Part shown: positions 19,012 through 31,681 of the stretch, piece after piece | How positions within the stretch are numbered: position 1 is the first letter of the stretch | How the letters are laid out: each line of letters begins with the position of its first letter | Assembly (NCBI GenBank): GCA_003194525.1 | Contig: NBIV01000301.1 | Coordinates: 20,646 to 84,645, forward strand | Direction: 5' to 3' | DNA from: Gracilariopsis chorda | Lineage: Eukaryota; Rhodophyta; Florideophyceae; Gracilariales; Gracilariaceae | Length of the DNA: 64,000 nucleotides | Program-made: the position numbers and the translations under genes | The notes under the pieces: generated by a model | Databases searched by the model: none | What the model was told of the DNA's origin: nothing | The model's input: the letters and a program-made list of their open reading frames with translations, nothing else

Positions 19012-22000
19012 GGGCACAAGCGATCCGCCTTCACGTGGTGTGCCTGTCTTCTCGCAAGAGAAGCGAAACGGATCTGCGGTTGGGTCTCCAACGGAGACCA
19101 GCATAATTCAGGCTGTGGAAGATGAAAAAATCCAAAAACAACAGCGAAAGAAGAACATTACGCATACTCCAGCTTAACTGCAGGAGCTTACTTGCGACCG
19201 GGAAACGAAGCGAGATCGCGCGCTTAGCTCATGCTTGGAAGGTGGACATCCTTTGTCTTCAGGAAACTCACTTCCAGGAGTTAGATCGGACACCTCGAAT
19301 CCAAGGTTTCAAGTTAGTAGGAAGATGTGACAGAGATGCCGACTTTGGACAACAAGGAGGAAGGGGAGGAGGAGTGGCAACGTATCAACGAGACGACCTG
19401 ACAATAGACCTATTGACAGACGAGCCAATTCAGAAAGGATTAGAGAGAGTGACAGTACTAGTCAGGTCTCCAAAACGTCCGCTCTCAATTGCTAATGTAT
19501 ACGTTCCTCCACAACTGCACGCTACAGAGTGGTACAAGGCATTGGACGACCAGGATATGGTAGTAGCCGACAGCAACACATGCGGGTCGCGGTATCCATC
19601 AAGAGCGGAAGCTTCTGGAATTGTATTAGAAGAGTACCTCGGAGAAACCAAGCGCGTCGTCCTGAACGTAGATGGGGTCGCAACCCATACGGATCCAAGG
19701 CATGGAACGCAAAGTGCGATAGATATAACGGCGATACCAGAAAAATGGGTTCCGCTAACCACATGGGAGGCATCGGACCTTCCATTTTCAGACCATCACC
19801 CGTGCCTTGTGTCCATAGATATTGGGCGTAAGTCTTGCGTCCAGAAGAAATGGAAGACTTGGAGTATCAAAAATGCTGACTGGACCAAATTCCAAACGTA
19901 CGTAGACGATAACCTTAGCATGATTGAAGATAGTAGTATAGAGAGCTTAGACGAACAGTATCATCGCTTTTGCGAAGTAGTGCTAAGAGCAGCAAGGATG
20001 CATGTACCATTTGGAAGACGGAGACGCGAAGCACCATGGTGGAGTCCGGAAGCATCCGAAGTGATCCAGCTGAGAGCAGCGAAATGGAGAGAGTATCGAA
20101 ACGATCCGAGTGCAGGAAATAGGTTAGCATTACAGCAGGCCCAAGAACATGCGCGAATAGTTATTGAAAGACTCAAACGGGATGCATGGCAGGAACTCAC
20201 AAGTTCACTACACCCAAACGATAATGATGCAAAGTTATGGCGAATAACGAAGGCAATTGAAAAGGGAAAATGGGAACGTCCATCACTTTGTCCTCCAGGG
20301 GGCGAACAATGGTTTGATAAGAAGAGAGCGAAGTGGTTTGTCAAATCAGAGATCAGAAGTGTGCGGACACACGTCAAGAACAGAACAGTGAGAAACGAGT
20401 ACAGACGGGCGCTGGACACATATCATAAACATGCAAAAGAGTCAGTGATAGGGAAGGTATTTCAACCTCAACACCTTGATGTGGAGTTGAGAAATATGAC
20501 CCCGAAGAAGGTAGGAGGCCCGGATGAGATACAGATAGCTTTCCTACAGAATCTTCCTCCAATTGGAAAAGAGTGGCTACTGCACCTTATAAACAGAAGT
20601 TACAAGGAAGGGCGGACTCCGGCAAAGTGGAGATTATCCCGACTCATTCCAATTCCTAAACCAGGCGTCAAGGGAAAGTGTCGGCCGATATCTCTCACAT
20701 CGGTCGTGGCACGGCTTGCGGAACGGATGGTTAACAGGGAATTCATGAAATGGTTGGAGCCAAAACTCCCTGCGTGTCAAGCAGGATTCAGAATGAGCCG
20801 AACGACAGACGAACATATTGCTGCCCTTTGCGAACATATAACGCATGGCTGGCAGCAACGCCGACAGACATTAACACTTTTCTGTGACTTCTCTAAGGCT
20901 TATGACTGCGTTCAACATCACCGACTGTTAGTAAAGCTGGCAAATCTTGAGTGTCCGACTTACCTCTGGAGATGGATAAGAGCATTTGTAATGGACCGCA
21001 GATGGACTTGCAGATGTAACACAGCTGATACCAGACCCTATGTAGTAGCTCAAGGTCTACCACAAGGCGGGACTCTTTCGCCAGGACTATGGCTTGCATA
21101 TGTCGCAGATCTTCCCGAGCGAGTGCAGCAGGGTGATTCAAGAATTGCGGTAACAATGTTCGCCGATGATGTATCCATATCAGCGACACAACGAAAACTG
21201 GATTTCTGTGCCCATGTTATTCAATCTGCAGTACAAAGACTGGAGCAATACTGCGAAGAAAATAACATCAAGATGAATCCGAAGAAAACCACACTAGTTC
21301 CGTTCACATACGCACAATGGAAAAAAGACCGTAGCAAGTACGAAGTACAAGTAGCTGGAACGTGGATAGAGCTTTCAGGTTTCACGAGATTTCTAGGAGT
21401 CATCATGGATAGCCGCCTTACATTCCACCATCATATACACAAGGTGGCTGCACGGTACAGGTCACGGTCGCGCATTCTTCGGTGTCTAACTGGAACCACG
21501 TGGGGGGCAGACTGGGTGACCATGCACGTATTTAGAATGGGTTTCGTTGAACCCATTGCAAGGTATGCAGCGTGCGTAGTCATACCGAATGCTCTATCTT
21601 GTGCAGTACAAGAATTGGAAAGAACCCGAAATGAAGCAGCCCGAATTCAAACAGGCTGTACACGATCTTCCCCAGTGAGAAAACTTAGAAACCTTTTGAG
21701 TCTACCCTCTCTTCAAGAAATTGCGGCTGCACAGGCAGCACAGTTATACGAGAAAGCGAAACGATGTCGTGCAGAGGATCCAACACCTATTGCTTTAGCA
21801 CTTAACAGAGAGTCTTCGGCACGTATTCGCAAGAACAGGTCGTCATTCAAGAAGACAGCAGAGCAATTATTGGCTGAGTGTGGTTTATTGCAGCTCAACA
21901 GAGCACCACTCCCAACAGAGCTAGGCTTGGGCCAAACAGGAGGCATCAGCTTCTGTTACACGTCATGCACTAAGGAAGATTCGGTTGAACATCAGCGGTA

Positions 22001-23170
22001 CCAGGCTCTACAAACATTGAAAAAGCTCCCACCGGCCGATTGCGAGATCTGGAGTGATGGCTCAGTGGGGCGACCGAAGTGGCTTCAAAAAGCACAACCG
22101 TTACGAGCAGCTGTGGAGTGGGACGAAGGATGGTACGCGGGATCGATTGATTATCCGAACAGCTTCACGGCCCATGCGGAAGTTGTTTCCAACTTTCAAA
22201 ACAAACATAATCGGACACCGAGTATAGTGATACGATATGACGATGGATTTGTAATGGGATACGAAATAGACGCTGAACATCAAGAGTTACTCGATGCCGA
22301 TGGACATAAACTTAAATGGCGTGTACTCAACATTTCCGAGGTTGGGGGAAGTGCTTTTGCGATCTGGTGGAATGCATCAATTACCCCCCAAACTGGCATG
22401 GAGCCCGCAGGGATAGGGAAAACGTCGTTTTATGCGGAAACATGAGCAATATATCACTCACTTCAAGTTGTTAAGGGAAGAATAGGATCTGGGTGGACTG
22501 GACACATAAGGCTGATAACGGATTCTCAGAGCGTGGTTGAGAGTATCCGAGGAGCTGTAAGAGATCAGCCGTATTCTGTGCAACAAGTATCACGTACATT
22601 GTACGAGATTGGCAAAACATGCACTATGGATATGGTCTGGGTACCGAGCCATTGCGGTTTGCACCGCAACGACCTTGTAGACAGTTTGGCCAAAGAATCA
22701 TTGGAACTACCTCAGCACTTGCAGATAAACGTGCCAGTGGACTACGCAGAAGTGAAACGAAGAGTGAAGTCTCGAACACGATGTAGGAAAATTATTCAGT
22801 CTATACCTCAGGAGCTCACACAAGTGGTATCACAAAGAGAAGCGGAAGTTACATTGTCGCAGTTTGCAGTAGGCCATACACCTCTTTTGCACCCGCTCGG
22901 AACGCACTTGTACAAGCGAAGAATCGTGTGTACTTGCCGACCGGGAGTACTGAATGATGTGGACCACTTTGTTCTAAGGTGTCCTTTGCGAACAAGGTCT
23001 CGCCGAACCTGCCTGCCAAGTACGCGAGAAAGACACGGGATGGATGTTGGAGAAATCATCAAAAAGTGGCCGGAATGTATGCTGGTCTTCCTAGCGAGAG
23101 AACGCTTTTTTCACATGAAGCGATCTACACTATGTAGGAATTAGACTGGTGTACCCGTAAAAGAGAGAGA
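19012..23170 (+). mobile_element. Full-length LINE (I/Tad1-like group, RNase H-bearing) with (AG)n tail
   Basis: A 4.16-kb non-LTR retrotransposon bounded by an 11-bp duplication. It has a ~110-bp 5' leader, one long ORF (endonuclease, RT, RNase H, C-terminal zinc knuckle), a very short 3' UTR and an AG-repeat tail instead of poly(A). The RNase H domain and the simple-repeat tail point to the I/R1/Tad1 group of LINEs. Only one ORF is seen; an ORF1 upstream is absent, so either the element is single-ORF or the 5' end is slightly truncated. Confidence 0.85.
19122..23144 (+). pseudogene. LINE polyprotein: APE endonuclease, reverse transcriptase, RNase H with inserted Tudor-like module
   Basis: 1340 codons in one frame with one TGA at 22443-22445. 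Endonuclease: LQLNCRSLL near residue 13, LCLQETHF near 43, VADSN near 145 and SDHHPC near 222. RT: the FRMSRTTDEH region, CDFSKAYDCV, GLPQGGTLSP and the catalytic FADD near residue 680. RNase H starts at IWSDGSV (about 978), is interrupted by about 90 residues, and resumes at GGSAFAIWW (about 1074). The insert has a Tudor-like pattern, AVEWDEGWYAGSI ... IRYDDGFVMGYEI. The stop falls in AET*AIYHSLQ, where Trp is plausible (TGG to TGA). RNase H then continues with ITDSQS and WVPSHCGLHRNDLVDSLAKE. A C-terminal CTCRPGVLNDVDHFVLRCP knuckle follows. Start: the first ATG after the leader at 19122; an upstream start cannot be excluded. Confidence 0.85.
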
Positions 23171-23224
23171 GAGATGCACTTTCCAACACCGCCGGAAGGA
23201 AAAAACCACTCGCTCTACTTGTGA

Positions 23225-23399
23225 TTCGATTGAACAAAATCTGTTATTCCTTACTCTTACAGTACATAAGCTATCTGAAAAGCTTTACATTTTGCGAAAT
23301 GTAGGAGGCACACAGGAACACCAGCTCATGCTGAAGGGGAAATACGGAGTATCGCTACCTCTCTCTCTCTCTGTTTACGAACGAGTAACATCAATTCTA
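23225..23399. other. 3' flank of the AAA ATPase gene
   Basis: Probably the former 3' UTR. Contains a (CT)n run at about 23360-23372. No other feature. Confidence 0.4.
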
Positions 23400-24151
23400 T
23401 GTTAGCCCCGGGGTTTGCTAAGGACCCCTACAACCTATAACGCGTTCTTCGTACGATAGCTATTAGCTACAACCCGGAGTCGTGCTACACACACTGGGTT
23501 ACTACTATACTAAGAATGCATTAGGTGTCTAGGCGTGTTCAACCGCAGAATCGTTTCGTTTCCGAGGACTGTTGCCTTCTTCATTCCACCATTTCATTCA
23601 ACCTCTAGAGGTCCTCGGGTAAGGGGCACACCACGACAAGGCGATTCGCATGTACCACGTTGGCCGCCAAGAAACCATTGACGACATCCTTTCCGCCCAA
23701 TCCTCATTTCAGCGGCAAGATCGGGGGTAAGAACCGGCGCGTAACCTGCTGCGGCGTCTGATCCAAGTGTAGATCCTCCGAGAAAACCCTGGAAAAAACC
23801 CCGGTCCAGAGGCTCCTTTGGAGCTCTTCCTTCGAGGGAAAAATTCAGGGAAACAGCGGCTGGATCTTCTTCCGGTAGCGGGCCCGTGATCGACTGCGTA
23901 CGTGCAGTTACGCGGGTGACTTTTCAAGACTATTCACCCAGGTCCGCGAGGGCAACTGGCAAGCTGACCGGTTGCTTGGGCGAGTTTAACGACCTCCCGG
24001 GTCATCGCTACCTCTAATCGCTTTGTACTGCAATGCAGCTACAAGCAACTACCAACGGTTTACCTTACAGGATCAAGCCTCTAAACGAGCTATAACAACC
24101 TTCTTGTGTATTGGGAATAAACAGCACGGCCCACATTAGACAACAACAACA
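23400..24151 (+). repeat. Candidate solo LTR (about 750 bp)
   Basis: Starts TGTTAGCCCC, ends ACAACAACA, and has AATAAACAG about 35 bases before the end, all typical of an LTR. The flanks TTCTA (23395-23399) and TTCTT (24152-24156) differ by one base, so the duplication is only suggestive. No internal element sequence lies beside it and no second copy exists in the window. Confidence 0.4.
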
Positions 24152-24638
24152 TTCTTTCAAACATTTCTGAGATATATTACGATGGTGTAGCAATTACAAA
24201 CGGTGCTGTTACCGACAAAAATACTCTGAAACGATGTGCTAGCGCACGTCTTCAGTTTCGAGATCTCATCGCGACTGTGTTAATGCACAACCCATTAGTG
24301 CAGTCCGCACCGTGCAAGTATAAATACGGCTCATATCTTACTCCCCTTACATTACCGATACAGCCCAATTTTGATAATCTACAAACGGCAATAGTAAATG
24401 CACTAACTGCCTACGTCGCAGCTCGATGTACGGTCCGGGCACGGGAGCTGCTCTAAATGTGGAGCGCCCAAAAAGTCTGATCGGGAACGTTCCTAGTTTG
24501 CCTGAAAAGCACAAGAAAGAGAATACTGCACGTGAGAACAAACAAGTGTCTACTTGACATTGACTTCATATGAGCTCAGATTTAAACTTTTCTATAAAAC
24601 AAAAATTTAAAGCTTTTTATAAAACTTTTTGTACCATA
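24152..24638. other. Gap between candidate LTR and Helitron A
   Basis: A TATA-like GTATAAATACGG occurs near 24316-24327 without a convincing ORF downstream. A repeated 'aaacttttctataaaac / agctttttataaaac' pair lies just before the Helitron-derived sequence. Nothing else recognised. Confidence 0.35.
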
Positions 24639-27600
24639 TTAATCTGACCAGCGCAGAAGAAGTTGCCGCGTACATCCACAGTCAAGCAATCCAACGTCTT
24701 TCCCTGTTTTTTTTTTTGAACGGTAGCTGCAAACGACAGACGAATGTGGAACTACCTTCAAATCATGCGAATGCCTGCGAGAAAAAACCATAAGTCGATA
24801 CGATGCAGGAACAGTCGTTCCAGCACCTGTACGTTTTCGTCGAATCAAGCCACCTGCATTGTAAAATCATCGAAATGCAGGACTACGAAAAGCTTTCCAT
24901 CGACCACAGCAGGATGAAACAAGTTTCGAATGACCACAACTGGCACACCAATCCTCAAATCCAAGTTATGAAGTGGTACTGTAGACGATGTATACTGATT
25001 TGCAAACTCCGGAACACATTTATTAGTGACGTCGAGCTCCGAGTTTCGCCTAGCGTCAGGTTGTACCTCGTAGCTGACGGAAGAGTGAATCGTTTATAAG
25101 GAAACAGATTCAGCACTGCCGCATTTTTTTCATATCCCAACTGCTTTGTGGATGCAGTGAGCATTTTGCTGAGATCTACATCCTCCTTTCGTCGTGTTGC
25201 GAGCCACATTCGCAGGATTTAGTAAGCGTTTTGCATGTGAGCGGTAGATTTGAGAGGTAGTGGAGAGTTCTTGGATTTTGGGTTGCGTGCAATAGAACGT
25301 AACGGCGACGCAAATGATGGATAATCGGCTTGGCGTACTTGTTCGGTGAGGAACAGCACTTAAACCCAGTACAATTTCTACAGATCACTCTCTACGGCAC
25401 CTCCTTGACAATTTTTGTGTACAATCGTATCACATTTTTACTCTGACCAGCCTCCATGTATATCTGCGGCACGACTGGAAGCAACTGGGAGTAATCACCG
25501 GATATAATGATCGCCAATTTCCAAACGGAGGCGGTTTTTCCATTTAACTGCAGCGAAGATCTTTGAGCAACGCATTTATGAGTTTGAAGAGCTTTTGTGA
25601 GAGCTTGGACGCCTCATCCAAGAAGAGCAGTTGTAATTCACGTAGCCGTTCCGCACATTGAGATTGGGGACCGTACGTTGACAAAGTGGCTATATTGTTG
25701 CTTGTGCTGTCCCTATCAGCTACATCCAGTCCAAGCAGGCTATCTAAAGCTCGGCCCCCTTCGTAAAACGAAGCTTCAATGCCTGTTGTAGCGTTCATTT
25801 CGTCGAGCATTCCTTCCGACTAAGCGATATCGCGAAGGAGGTTGAGCACGTATGTCTTTGCGGTTCCTGCAGATCCTTGCACAAAGAAAACCTTTTCAGG
25901 AGTGCTTGTTCGCTCCTGCAGCGCCTGTCGTTGTTGAAATGCAGCAATGGAGGTGTCAATGACTTTTCTATGGCGAGGTTTTATGGTAGCGTACCTTGAC
26001 TGCAACGATGACGCATTTCGTACCACTCACGCGTCTCGAGCTTTTATAGCTCGATTCGCCTCAGTCAATGCTCCATTATTCTGCTGTAGCGGTTAGGAGA
26101 AGAAGCTGTGACTGTGGAGCAGTCGTGCACTGTGCCGGTCTGAGATCTCCACCACATGTCGATACATTTCTTGCTTTCGTTGCTGCTCATCACGTGTATG
26201 TATGTCGCTACATAGCGCCTCTCGCTTACCGACAGCCATTATCTCTCGATCTGCGCATTTTTGGTATAATGTGACAACCAGACATCGTAGCTCGGAGAGC
26301 ATGCTGTAGATCTGCATTGATTCTTGAAACGTAATATCAAACTCGGTTCCGTCCGCGAGCAGTACGCTTGCAATCGCCATTTCACGATAGTTTCCATACT
26401 GCTGTCTGTTGAAATTCCTTGCTTCTTCATAAGAGCTCAAGCCGTGATTCATGAGCACCAAGCAAAGAGCAAACAGCTCAATGTCAGACGGTGAAATAAC
26501 TCTGATCCTTGCGACGCAGTGCTCGTCTTCCGTGCGCTATACCACGTACATGGGCGGATCGCAGTCGTCTGCATGCACCTGAGTGCTGTTGCCGTCGTGT
26601 TGATTAAACACACGTGCAGAAAGCGTGCGATACAAATGTACCTTTTCAGAATAAGAAAGGTAGTCGAGGTTTGCATAGCTTCGGGCCTGGCAAATTATCT
26701 CTCCAGAGTAGACGGCTGCCATGCAGAAAGGAGCTGGTTTGGATCTCTCAGCAGAAATTTCTGCTCTCCTTCCAAGTAAATGGCCAGTCGCTGTACTTCA
26801 GGTACAATTATAACATGGCGAGACTAACAAGTTCTCCAAGCTGCGTTGACAGCGCCCACCACACGCGCTTGCATGTATGCACGAATGTCTTTCTGCACCT
26901 GCGGCTCTTGTTACTGCTTGTTCTACGTGCCTGTCTCAGTAGCACCACTCACTTTGAGCCCCACCTCGTGAGCTTTGGGCTGCTTAAAGGCGTACTTCAT
27001 CAGATAGGCCACTGCGCCCCCTCTTTGCGCGCGTTCTATGTTGATATGGGAGCGGTACTTCTTGGTCAGAGTTGGGTTGTACGACACAATCTCGATGTCT
27101 TCTTGCCTTCTTCTGCGATAGGTCACGGGATTCAAGCCTTCTTCAATGTATGTCTCCGGCACAATCATGTTGCTGACGTATCCAAACTTGCACCGGCCAG
27201 CGCGATTCCAGCAATAGGAGGAGTGGCAGTGCCTGTGCATGGAACGAATGAGGTCACGCAACGCGTTATGTTCACCGGGAAGGGGTAATTATGCACGAAT
27301 CAGCTCGTCGAACACGTGATCGTCTTCAATCACACCGCCTTCAAGCCACACGACCATGTGGTGATGAGGCACATTGTGTTCTTGAAACTCAAGCTTTGAT
27401 GCAAGCCCAAGGCACTTCATTCCAAACATGTGCTTCGATTTCTTCTCCAAATCCTTCATGAATTCATTTTCGTACTGTTTGTACACCTTTGCAATCAGAT
27501 CCGGTCGGTCAAATGGCCGAGGGCGCTTACTCTGTGCAGTAAATGCGCCACGATTGGTGGTGTCCATCCCAAGGGGCTGGATGTACTCTCGCCAGATGTT

Positions 27601-30600
27601 CATGGTGATTATAATGAACAGAGAAGGCGGTCCTCTCCACGCCACGATCGCCTGTTTATCCATGCGGTTGTTCTTCTTGTAAGCTGCTGAGTTGACCGAG
27701 TCATCGGGCAGAAAGATCCGTCCCATTTGTGCTAGTCGGGATGGTGACATGTGACCTGTTTGCTGTTGTGCTTGCTGGATCTCTTGCTCTTTTACAATGC
27801 GTTCCTGGCATTCTCTCTCCAGAAAACGCAGTTTTAGTGCAACGCCCCGAAGCGGGAGCGCACCGAAAGACGTTCGGGATCTTTCCTCGTTAGAGGTGAG
27901 CCCAGTTGGGTAGAGCTCTCCCAGGAGTGGCACGACTATGTCGGGTTGTAAGGCCAAGGTCACACGTCGCGACTTGCGCAGGGAGGTTGAGGCAAGAATC
28001 GGGTATCCGCAGGAGCGGTGTATGGGGGTGGTCGTCCTCTAGAGAGGTGACGCTTCCAGGTTAGTGGCACGCGCGAACACGAGCCGTGGGTAGCGGGAAA
28101 GCCAACCTGTAAAGGGAAAGATAAGGGGGAGCTGAGTCACGAGTGTCGTGACGAAGACTAACGGCAGTGCCAGTAAATAAACCTTATACATGGCGAACAC
28201 CAAGAAAGCTGGAATAACAATCCGAATACTCGGGTCCTTTAGATAGGCAAGGGAGTTAGACTTCCCTTATGTGACGGTGCTTCCCTCCAAAGTGGAGTAG
28301 AGAACACGCGAAGGTGGTGAGGTCTAGAGCCAATTCCCCAGGTTGGGGTCCCTTGTTGGGGAAGGTTTACTGGTGCGACGGCCCGCCGGCGCATTATGTA
28401 CTAACCATCCCAGGCATGGGTGTAAAATAATAAATAGAATTAACTAATTTAATCCACTTTGGTGGTTCATGCCCACTACTGTGGCCAACCGCCAATTGAC
28501 TATTCCATGTCCCACGTGTCAAATCCACTATTAGTGGTCGTAGTTCATGCAATGACTACATTACCGAAACATTCGGGAAATTAATCAAGTACCAAGAATC
28601 CCTCTCTGAGGGCACTGCACTTCAGCAGTCGCATGTCCTCAATGTTTGTGTGGGTGCGAAGCATCCACATCTGCATCAACAGTCCACTGTTCCGAAAGAT
28701 GTTGTCTGACTACAGTCGTCTCTTCGCGTTTTCAGCCCAGGTGAGCTTTCGAAGCTCCCACTCGTTGACGCTGAGACATGAGCTCTGCTGTGTAGAGTTC
28801 CGTGCGTCCACAAACAAGCCGATCTCAAACAGTTCCTGCTGATCGCCGTACGGGTAGAGAAGAGGGAATGTGCCCTTCTCTGCAAGTTTGGATGACGGTC
28901 TTAGAAGTCGGTACCGAACTTGCGCATTGTTTGTGGCAGTCGCAGTCGCCCCTGATCCAGCAGCAGCAGTACTCGTCACTGCAGCGTGCTCTTTGGTTAC
29001 GGTTCCTTCTACCAAGCCCGGTACTTGAGCCTCCACTCGTTACTAACCAGTCGGATCAACCACGAGCGTTTTCATCATGGTTGGAGCCACACCAGGAAGA
29101 TCTTCAGGGAGAGGTTCAGCACCTGCATGAGGAGCACAGACTGTAGCACTTCGGGTTCCTTCATATCCACGTACGACTAATCTTTGTTCCGCTGCTTGCA
29201 CGCTGATATCCACGGTGGTCTCTGCATTTTGGTTTTGTTGTGGCTGTTGCGTGTTATGCATATACCGGTAACGTTCGCGCACCACGTCTGGCTTCGGATG
29301 GATCACATCGTACAACTTGGGTACGATGTCTCTTAAGTTGATGTCCTGAATGAACGCACGCAGATTGGCACGCGCATAGTGAGATAGATCCAATAAAGGC
29401 TGACCGGTACCCCACAAAAAGCTGTAGTGCGTGCTGTTCTGGTTCTGCGTGGGCAGAGCTAGAGCTGCGTTGCCTTCAATATGAGAAAGGAGGGACCGGA
29501 CCACCTCCCGTTACATAAAACATTTCCATGAACGCTTGTGTCGTCGCCAAGAGCGTATTCAAGTTGAAGAAATGGCTGTCAAATGTCAAAGGCTATAAAT
29601 ACTGCAAACGAACTCGCTGTTTGCCTTCTGCGGAAGGTGAAACCCCATCCTGACATTCTTTTCATTCCACAGCACAATAAAGTGTTCATTTTGCCAAGTA
29701 ATACACAACTGCAATACTTGTAGCTATGAATTTTCAATGTCCAGTCCGGGTACGGGCAGGAGAAGAGCTTTTGTGAGTGTTCACCGCATCTTCATCATCG
29801 CCTTTGACCTGCAGTAGGAAGTGTCTCAAACTCTGGCACGCTTGCGCGGATGGTCGATCATTCCTCGCCTCAGCTGCGACGGGATCCCACGCATAGTAAA
29901 CGCGATAGAGTCCTAGATCAGTACGCCCAAAGTGCATGACCGTCGTATCAAGCTTTTGCGTGGCTGCTGCTGCGGCTAATGAGAGGGAGCCGGTGTTATC
30001 TCATCATCTCCCATCTCCATCGTAATGGGCACCCGTTTTTCTTCCTGTTCAGCTTGTCGGAGCGCAGGCTGCGACGGCGGGTGTGAGGGAGTCGGGCTAA
30101 TCTCATCCCCTCCCACTAGCATCGGGACGGGAATCTGTTCTTCCTCTTGTTCAGCTTGTGGCAGAGCAGACTGCTGTGGCGGCGGTGGCTGTGAAGGAGC
30201 AGAGGTGATCTCACCCTCTTCCACTTCCATCGCAACGGGCATCTGTTCTGCAGGCATCGGTGGGAGAGGGGGAAACATCGGAGGTGGAGGAATGTGATTT
30301 GGAAAGCTTCTCACAAACTCCAGAAATCCAGGTACTGGGCACAAAGTTGGTAAACCTTTGACAACGGATCCATTGGCTCCAGCGGCGTTTGTTCTATCTG
30401 CAGCTGCAATCGGAGTAGGTATAGGGGTAATTTCGCCTTTTTCTACCACTGGAGCAATAGGTCATGGAACGTGCGCTCCATTCTCATTTACTACGTCCTC
30501 ATTTGGAGCTGGAGAAGCTGGCACTAGTCGGAGTTTCCCAGCTCCTGCCCGTGCTCCACCCCTGCCGATGCGACGACTACCAGCTTGTTGCCTTGCACCG

Positions 30601-30696
30601 CCTGCGTTTCACCCTAGCGCCTCTAGAATTGTCTCTGGTACCTCCAGAGTTAGATCGGACCCCACCAGATTTCCGACGTCGCCCTCCTCCCTTCAT
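24639..30696 (-). pseudogene. Helitron copy A: Rep/PIF1-helicase polyprotein, heavily decayed
   Basis: Fragments in all three minus frames line up with Helitron copy B. From the 5' side: a short Gly/Arg/Ser-rich start (30696-30450), a Pro/Glu-rich repeat segment (30449-29976), a Cys-rich segment, the Rep region with the HUH-type VPHHHMVVWLEG (about 27340-27375) and the tyrosine motif YLMKYAFK (about 26985-27010), then a PIF1-like helicase with a damaged Walker A (GSAGTAKT, the second Gly changed to Ala, about 25865-25890) and Walker B-like LFLDEAS. Rep nicks and joins DNA for rolling-circle transposition and the helicase unwinds it. Many frameshifts and stops, a solo LTR at 27833-28624 and a missing 3' end compared with copy B make it clearly dead. 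Confidence 0.85.
27833..28624 (-). repeat. Gypsy solo LTR (792 bp) inside Helitron A
   Basis: Same family as the LTRs at 43255-44060 and 56425-57329: ends TTTAGTGCAACGCC and CACTGCACTTCA, shared internal blocks such as 'cgaaagacgttcggg', 'cccagttgggtagag' and 'ccaattgact'. Flanked by the 5-bp duplication GCAGT (27828-27832 and 28625-28629). The corresponding site in Helitron B (about 36778-36785) is empty, which confirms the insertion point. A solo LTR is left when the two LTRs of an element recombine. Strand is given relative to the parent element's pol direction. Confidence 0.9.
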
Positions 30697-31603
30697 TTTA
30701 ATTTACTAAAAAGGAAAGAGATGATTCTATTTTTTTAACCACTAAAACATTTGCCAGAGTTCCAGAATAATTTCCAATATAACACAAAGCTGAAACTTAA
30801 AAACTGGTCGCAGTTTGTTGCGTTGCACCCACCAGGCCTACTTGCATGAAAAATTAAAAAAATGGCTGCAAGACTTATATTTACCTGATGCAGTCGTGCG
30901 CAGTACAGCGACTCCGGACCCAATCGTGTTGGATTATGACGGGCGGAGTGTGCTCAGCAGGTTTTCAAGCCGTTTGATGTTTGACCCGCGTCCGGTTGAA
31001 AGGGTTGGCCTGCCTTTACTCACACACAGAAGTGTGCTTTCTGGCGCCAAGAGGCACGGCATGGCGGCTGCCCCGGACGCTGCACAGCAAGCTGTTATTA
31101 GGTGCGGGAAACCCTCAGACGTTCTGGATCGCCGTCAACTGATTAGTTCACCACAGAGGAGCATCTGAACATTCCCAGATCCATGGTGCTCAGTGGGTTA
31201 CTCTTATGGGTAGCTGCACACGAGCTCGGCCTTGCCTAAGTCTCAGGCCAGAAACAGTACCTGAAGTAGCAAAAGGTTACAACACTGCGTTATTTGCCAA
31301 GCCTGAAATGGGAGGTGCACATACTGTCTAGATTGAGCAAGGGATATGCTTTTGGCACTGCGCCATTGCAGTATATACGTCTGTGGCAGGCATGTTTGCA
31401 ATGCAATTTCAGCATACACTGCAGTGATGCACCGCAACCTGCCACATGTCGCCATGAACAGCCGGGTTTTGCTGCTGAGTGGCTGGCACCACAATGTGAT
31501 TGTTTTGAGAGCCGTTCAGTAGCCATTGCACAGTCAACATGCGGCAAAAGCTAGTACACTGAACGCTTTGCTGCTGCTGCTGACTTTGACTCTCTTTGTT
31601 GGT

Positions 31604-31681
31604 AGGGAGGCCTTGCGTCAAATGGGCGTTTTGCATGCGCAAACGGGTGCGTGCAAAACAATTTTGTGATGCAACGCCTCA
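31604..31681. repeat. 77-bp hairpin module 1
   Basis: Arms 'gggaggccttgcgtcaaa' and 'gtgatgcaacgcctcac' with an inner palindrome 'ttttgcatgcgc...gcgtgcaaaa'. Preceded by a CTG run, as in the other copies. Confidence 0.6.

Larger units (their letters stand above)
17216..23224 (+). pseudogene. BCS1-like AAA ATPase gene, broken by a nonsense codon and a LINE insertion
   Basis: The coding parts are 17216-19011 and 23182-23224 in one frame. The N-terminal ~330 residues are poorly conserved but contain a BCS1-N-like strand-rich region (FFSGVTAWRFEKD...). The AAA domain has Walker A GKPGTGKT (about 411-418), Walker B LLVLEDVD (about 459-466), sensor-1 MTTNH and an arginine-finger stretch RGGRVDR. 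BCS1 proteins are AAA translocases of the inner mitochondrial membrane that export folded Rieske protein; plants also have ER and outer-membrane relatives, so the location here is open. No clear transmembrane segment is visible. A TGA at 18665-18667 falls where this family normally has Gly after LTFS and just before the LNSLDG motif. The LINE at 19012-23170 then splits the last codons. After it the original ending (MHFPTPPEGKNHSLYL, stop TGA 23222-23224) resumes in frame. The gene is probably non-functional in this copy unless the TGA is a sequence error. Confidence 0.8.

Noticed and set aside
26614-27288. 224-codon plus ORF within Helitron A
   Set aside because: Shadow of the Rep-coding region on the opposite strand; the equivalent frame in Helitron B is not conserved as a protein.
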